Positions 62,022 to 64,000 of a stretch of DNA of 64,000 bases are shown piece after piece; position 1 is the first letter of the stretch, and the number at the start of each line of letters is the position of its first letter. A model generated the notes under the pieces. The model saw only the letters and a list, made by a program, of their open reading frames with translations, made no database searches and was not told where the DNA came from. A program made the translations under genes and the position numbers. Source of the DNA: Chrysopilus asiliformis (lineage: Eukaryota > Arthropoda > Insecta > Diptera > Rhagionidae); the NCBI GenBank assembly GCA_964034945.1, contig OZ035963.1, positions 43,795,090 to 43,859,089 on the forward strand, written 5' to 3'.

Positions 62022-62567
62022 CTATAATCTTTCGTCAGTCAAGTGTCTAGTCCTCTTTGTCATGTTATCGTCATCGGTATTCGTTCGTCTTCTTTTTTTG
62101 TAATTTCGCTCTTTCTCCTTGTCTAGAAGCGCACAATATGATGAGTTAATACAATCCGTATCTCTCTTTTTATTGTATGTGTCTTCGGTGTATATGTGCA
62201 AGGCTTCGGCTGTTAATCGTTTGAAATACTTTGATTCATATGTGAGGATCTGAGTATTATCAAAGTCCGGTTTGTGTCCTGTCTCTCTGACATGCTCAAC
62301 CAAGGCTGTTGGTGCGAAAGGGTTATTTTCTTTTTTTATGTCGTTCTTATGATTATTTATCCTTTTTTCCAATAACTGCTTTGTTTGACCAACATACGCT
62401 AGAGAACATTGCGATCCAATATTGTCATCTCCAAGACATGGAATTTTATATACAATATTGGACCTCTTGTTATAAGGTGTGGGAGCTTTCATTTTTGAAA
62501 AAACGTTCCGTAGTGTTTTTTTGTTTTTATATGCCACGCTCACACCTTTTGTATGTTCTTTCACCAC
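62022..62567 (-). pseudogene. PLE3 linker and GIY-YIG endonuclease
   Basis: The 181-residue frame has KNKKTLRNVFSKMKAPTPYN, NIVYKIPCLGDDN, CSLAYVGQTKQLLEKRINNH (GIY-YIG core with Arg), then ALVEHVRETGHKPDFDNTQI with the downstream His and EALHIYTEDTYNKKRDTDCI. The domain is complete. It is separated from its RT by a one-base deletion at about 62637 (GACG in place of GACGG in the inverted copy). A short basic tail (KRRRTNTDDDNMTKRTR) ends the protein. Confidence 0.85.
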
Positions 62568-62593
62568 TTTATTAATTTTCTCGCTTATACCTT

Positions 62594-63507
62594 CTATATA
62601 AGTGAGGCTTTTATAAGTTTTTTCCTCCCTTTTTTCGTCTCAGGTGTAGTCGTTTTTACTTTATGCCAGTCAGCGATCGAACGATTGATTATCCGATTTG
62701 GGTAATTATTGCTTTTTAGAATTTCTCTGATCTTTTTTATGTTCTGCTTATGAAATTCCTTCGAACTCAAATTAAACACCGTGCTAATAAATTGTCTAAC
62801 CGTATTCATTTTTTGAGCCCTCGGATGTTGTGAATAAAAATTCAAGATCCGATTCGAGGCTATATCTTTATGAAACCAATCAGTGCTTATACTATTATCC
62901 TCATTCTTAATAATGATAACATTGAGATAGGGTAACCTGTTGTTGTTTTCGATTTCTACTGTAAACTGAATCCTTGGGTTAAAATCGTTCAACATCCTTA
63001 GAGTACCTTCAACCTCTGGTTTGGGTATTATTCCAAAGAGATCATCAACATATTTAACCAAAAATCCAGGTTCGTAAGTCAGTTTAGATACACAACTATC
63101 CAGAAGGAATCTCATCACGATATCAGCGATTACCCCAGACAACGGATTACCCATTGGCATCCCCGCCTTTTGTTTGTAGAAATGTTTGCCAAACTCGAAA
63201 TAGTTGGAATCAACCAAACAAAAATGCAACATCTCAAAAAATAGATCTCTTGGAATGTTTGTATTCCTGCCTAATATATCCCACTTCTCATTTATGATTG
63301 ACATCGCCAAATCTACGGGCACGCTTGTGAATAGCGAGATTACATCAAAACTGACCATTATATCCTCCTCTCTAATGCTAACGTTATTAAGACGTTCTAC
63401 AAAATCCGTCGCGTTTTTTATGTTGTATGGGTCGTCTATAGTAAGTGTTTTTAGAATTTCAGATATAAATTTCGATAAATTAGATGATGGAGTGTTAATA
63501 GTGTGTT
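62594..63507 (-). pseudogene. PLE3 reverse transcriptase
   Basis: The frame includes SFDVISLFTSVPVDLAMSII (catalytic Asp), FYKQKAGMPMGNPLSGVIAD and FLVKYVDDLFGIIPKPEVEG (active site), then LPYLNVIIIKNEDNSISTDW and a thumb domain to RIINRSIADWHKV. The N-terminal RT fingers are missing: at 63503-63507 the sequence switches into the inverted second copy. The ORF's first eight codons (to 63532) come from that copy's antisense strand. Confidence 0.87.
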
Positions 63508-64000
63508 TAATTTGAGTTCGAAGGAATTTCATAAGCAGAACATAAAAAAGATCAGAGAAATTCTAAAAAGCAATAATTACCCAAATCGGATAATCAATCG
63601 TTCGATCGCTGACTGGCATAAAGTAAAAACGACTACACCTGAGACGGAAAAAAGGGAGGAAAAAACTTATAAAAGCCTCACTTATATAGAAGGTATAAGC
63701 GAGAAAATTAATAAAGTGGTGAAAGAACATACAAAAGGTGTGAGCGTGGCATATAAAAACAAAAAAACACTACGGAACGTTTTTTCAAAAATGAAAGCTC
63801 CCACACCTTATAACAAGAGGTCCAATATTGTATATAAAATTCCATGTCTTGGAGATGACAATATTGGATCGCAATGTTCTCTAGCGTATGTTGGTCAAAC
63901 AAAGCAGTTATTGGAAAAAAGGATAAATAATCATAAGAACGACATAAAAAAAGAAAATAACCCTTTCGCACCAACAGCCTTGGTTGAGCATGTCAGAGAG
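63503..64000 (+). pseudogene. second PLE3 copy in head-to-head orientation, running off the window
   Basis: From GTGTTTAATTTGAGTTCGAA on, the plus strand is an almost exact reverse complement of 62779-62283. Its frame reads EFHKQNIKKIREILKSNNY, then without the shift of the minus copy TYKSLTYIEGISEKINKVVK and the GIY-YIG domain, cut by the window edge at ALVEHVRE. One base (a G at about 63646) is present here but absent at 62637. Its RT N-terminal part is absent. Confidence 0.88.

Noticed and set aside
62309..62575. 88-codon plus-strand ORF and its identical twin on the minus strand at 63974-63708
   Set aside because: Both are antisense shadows of the PLE3 GIY-YIG coding region; their identity only reflects the inverted duplication.
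1..64000. tRNA or rRNA genes
   Set aside because: No cloverleaf with A and B boxes and no rRNA-like stretch was noticed by eye; a dedicated tRNA scan was not possible.

Overview
The window is a stretch of AT-rich insect nuclear DNA, most likely from a fly (Diptera). It is eukaryotic because it holds a spliced gene with GT-AG introns, retrotransposons of four orders and many MITE families. The dipteran guess rests on the abundance of DINE/Helentron-like elements that start with TTATACCCGT and carry GTCY microsatellites, a pattern known from flies. The exact species cannot be told.

Only one host gene is recognisable: a membrane alkaline phosphatase on the minus strand. Exon 1 (38526-38056) encodes a cytoplasmic tail, a transmembrane anchor and the first metal-binding Asp. 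Exons 2 to 5 (4353-3991, 3897-3687, 3629-3386, 628-312) carry the catalytic Ser and most metal ligands. The last exon(s) lie beyond the left edge. Intron 1 is about 33.7 kb and is filled with mobile elements.

Layout: 1-4.4 kb, 3' exons with MITEs in intron 4. 4.4-12 kb, foldback MITEs, DINE-like copies, Helitrons and minisatellites. 12-34.7 kb, a gypsy element on the plus strand (gypsy-1), broken up by a hAT element (itself hit by a Harbinger and a Penelope-like element), a Transib, a Jockey/CR1-group LINE (itself hit by a MITE and by a satellite-bearing Helitron-like element), and a second gypsy on the minus strand (gypsy-2) that carries its own inserts. 35-38 kb, a composite repeat, a Penelope fragment and degenerate satellite. 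38-38.5 kb, exon 1. 38.6-54.3 kb, one copia element dispersed over about 15 kb around DINE copies, a multi-kilobase palindrome containing LINE tails, and a second LINE. 54.3-61.5 kb, piggyBac, mariner and hairpin MITEs. 61.6-64 kb, a Penelope-like element in a head-to-head inverted duplication that runs off the right edge.

Most transposon coding regions are broken by frameshifts, stops or insertions. The most informative structures are the nested insertions with legible target-site duplications, the Penelope copies with hammerhead-like motifs and inverted junctions, the large palindrome at 44.4-48.7 kb, and the higher-order satellite at 22-23.9 kb. No prokaryotic genes, CRISPR arrays, rRNA or tRNA genes were seen.
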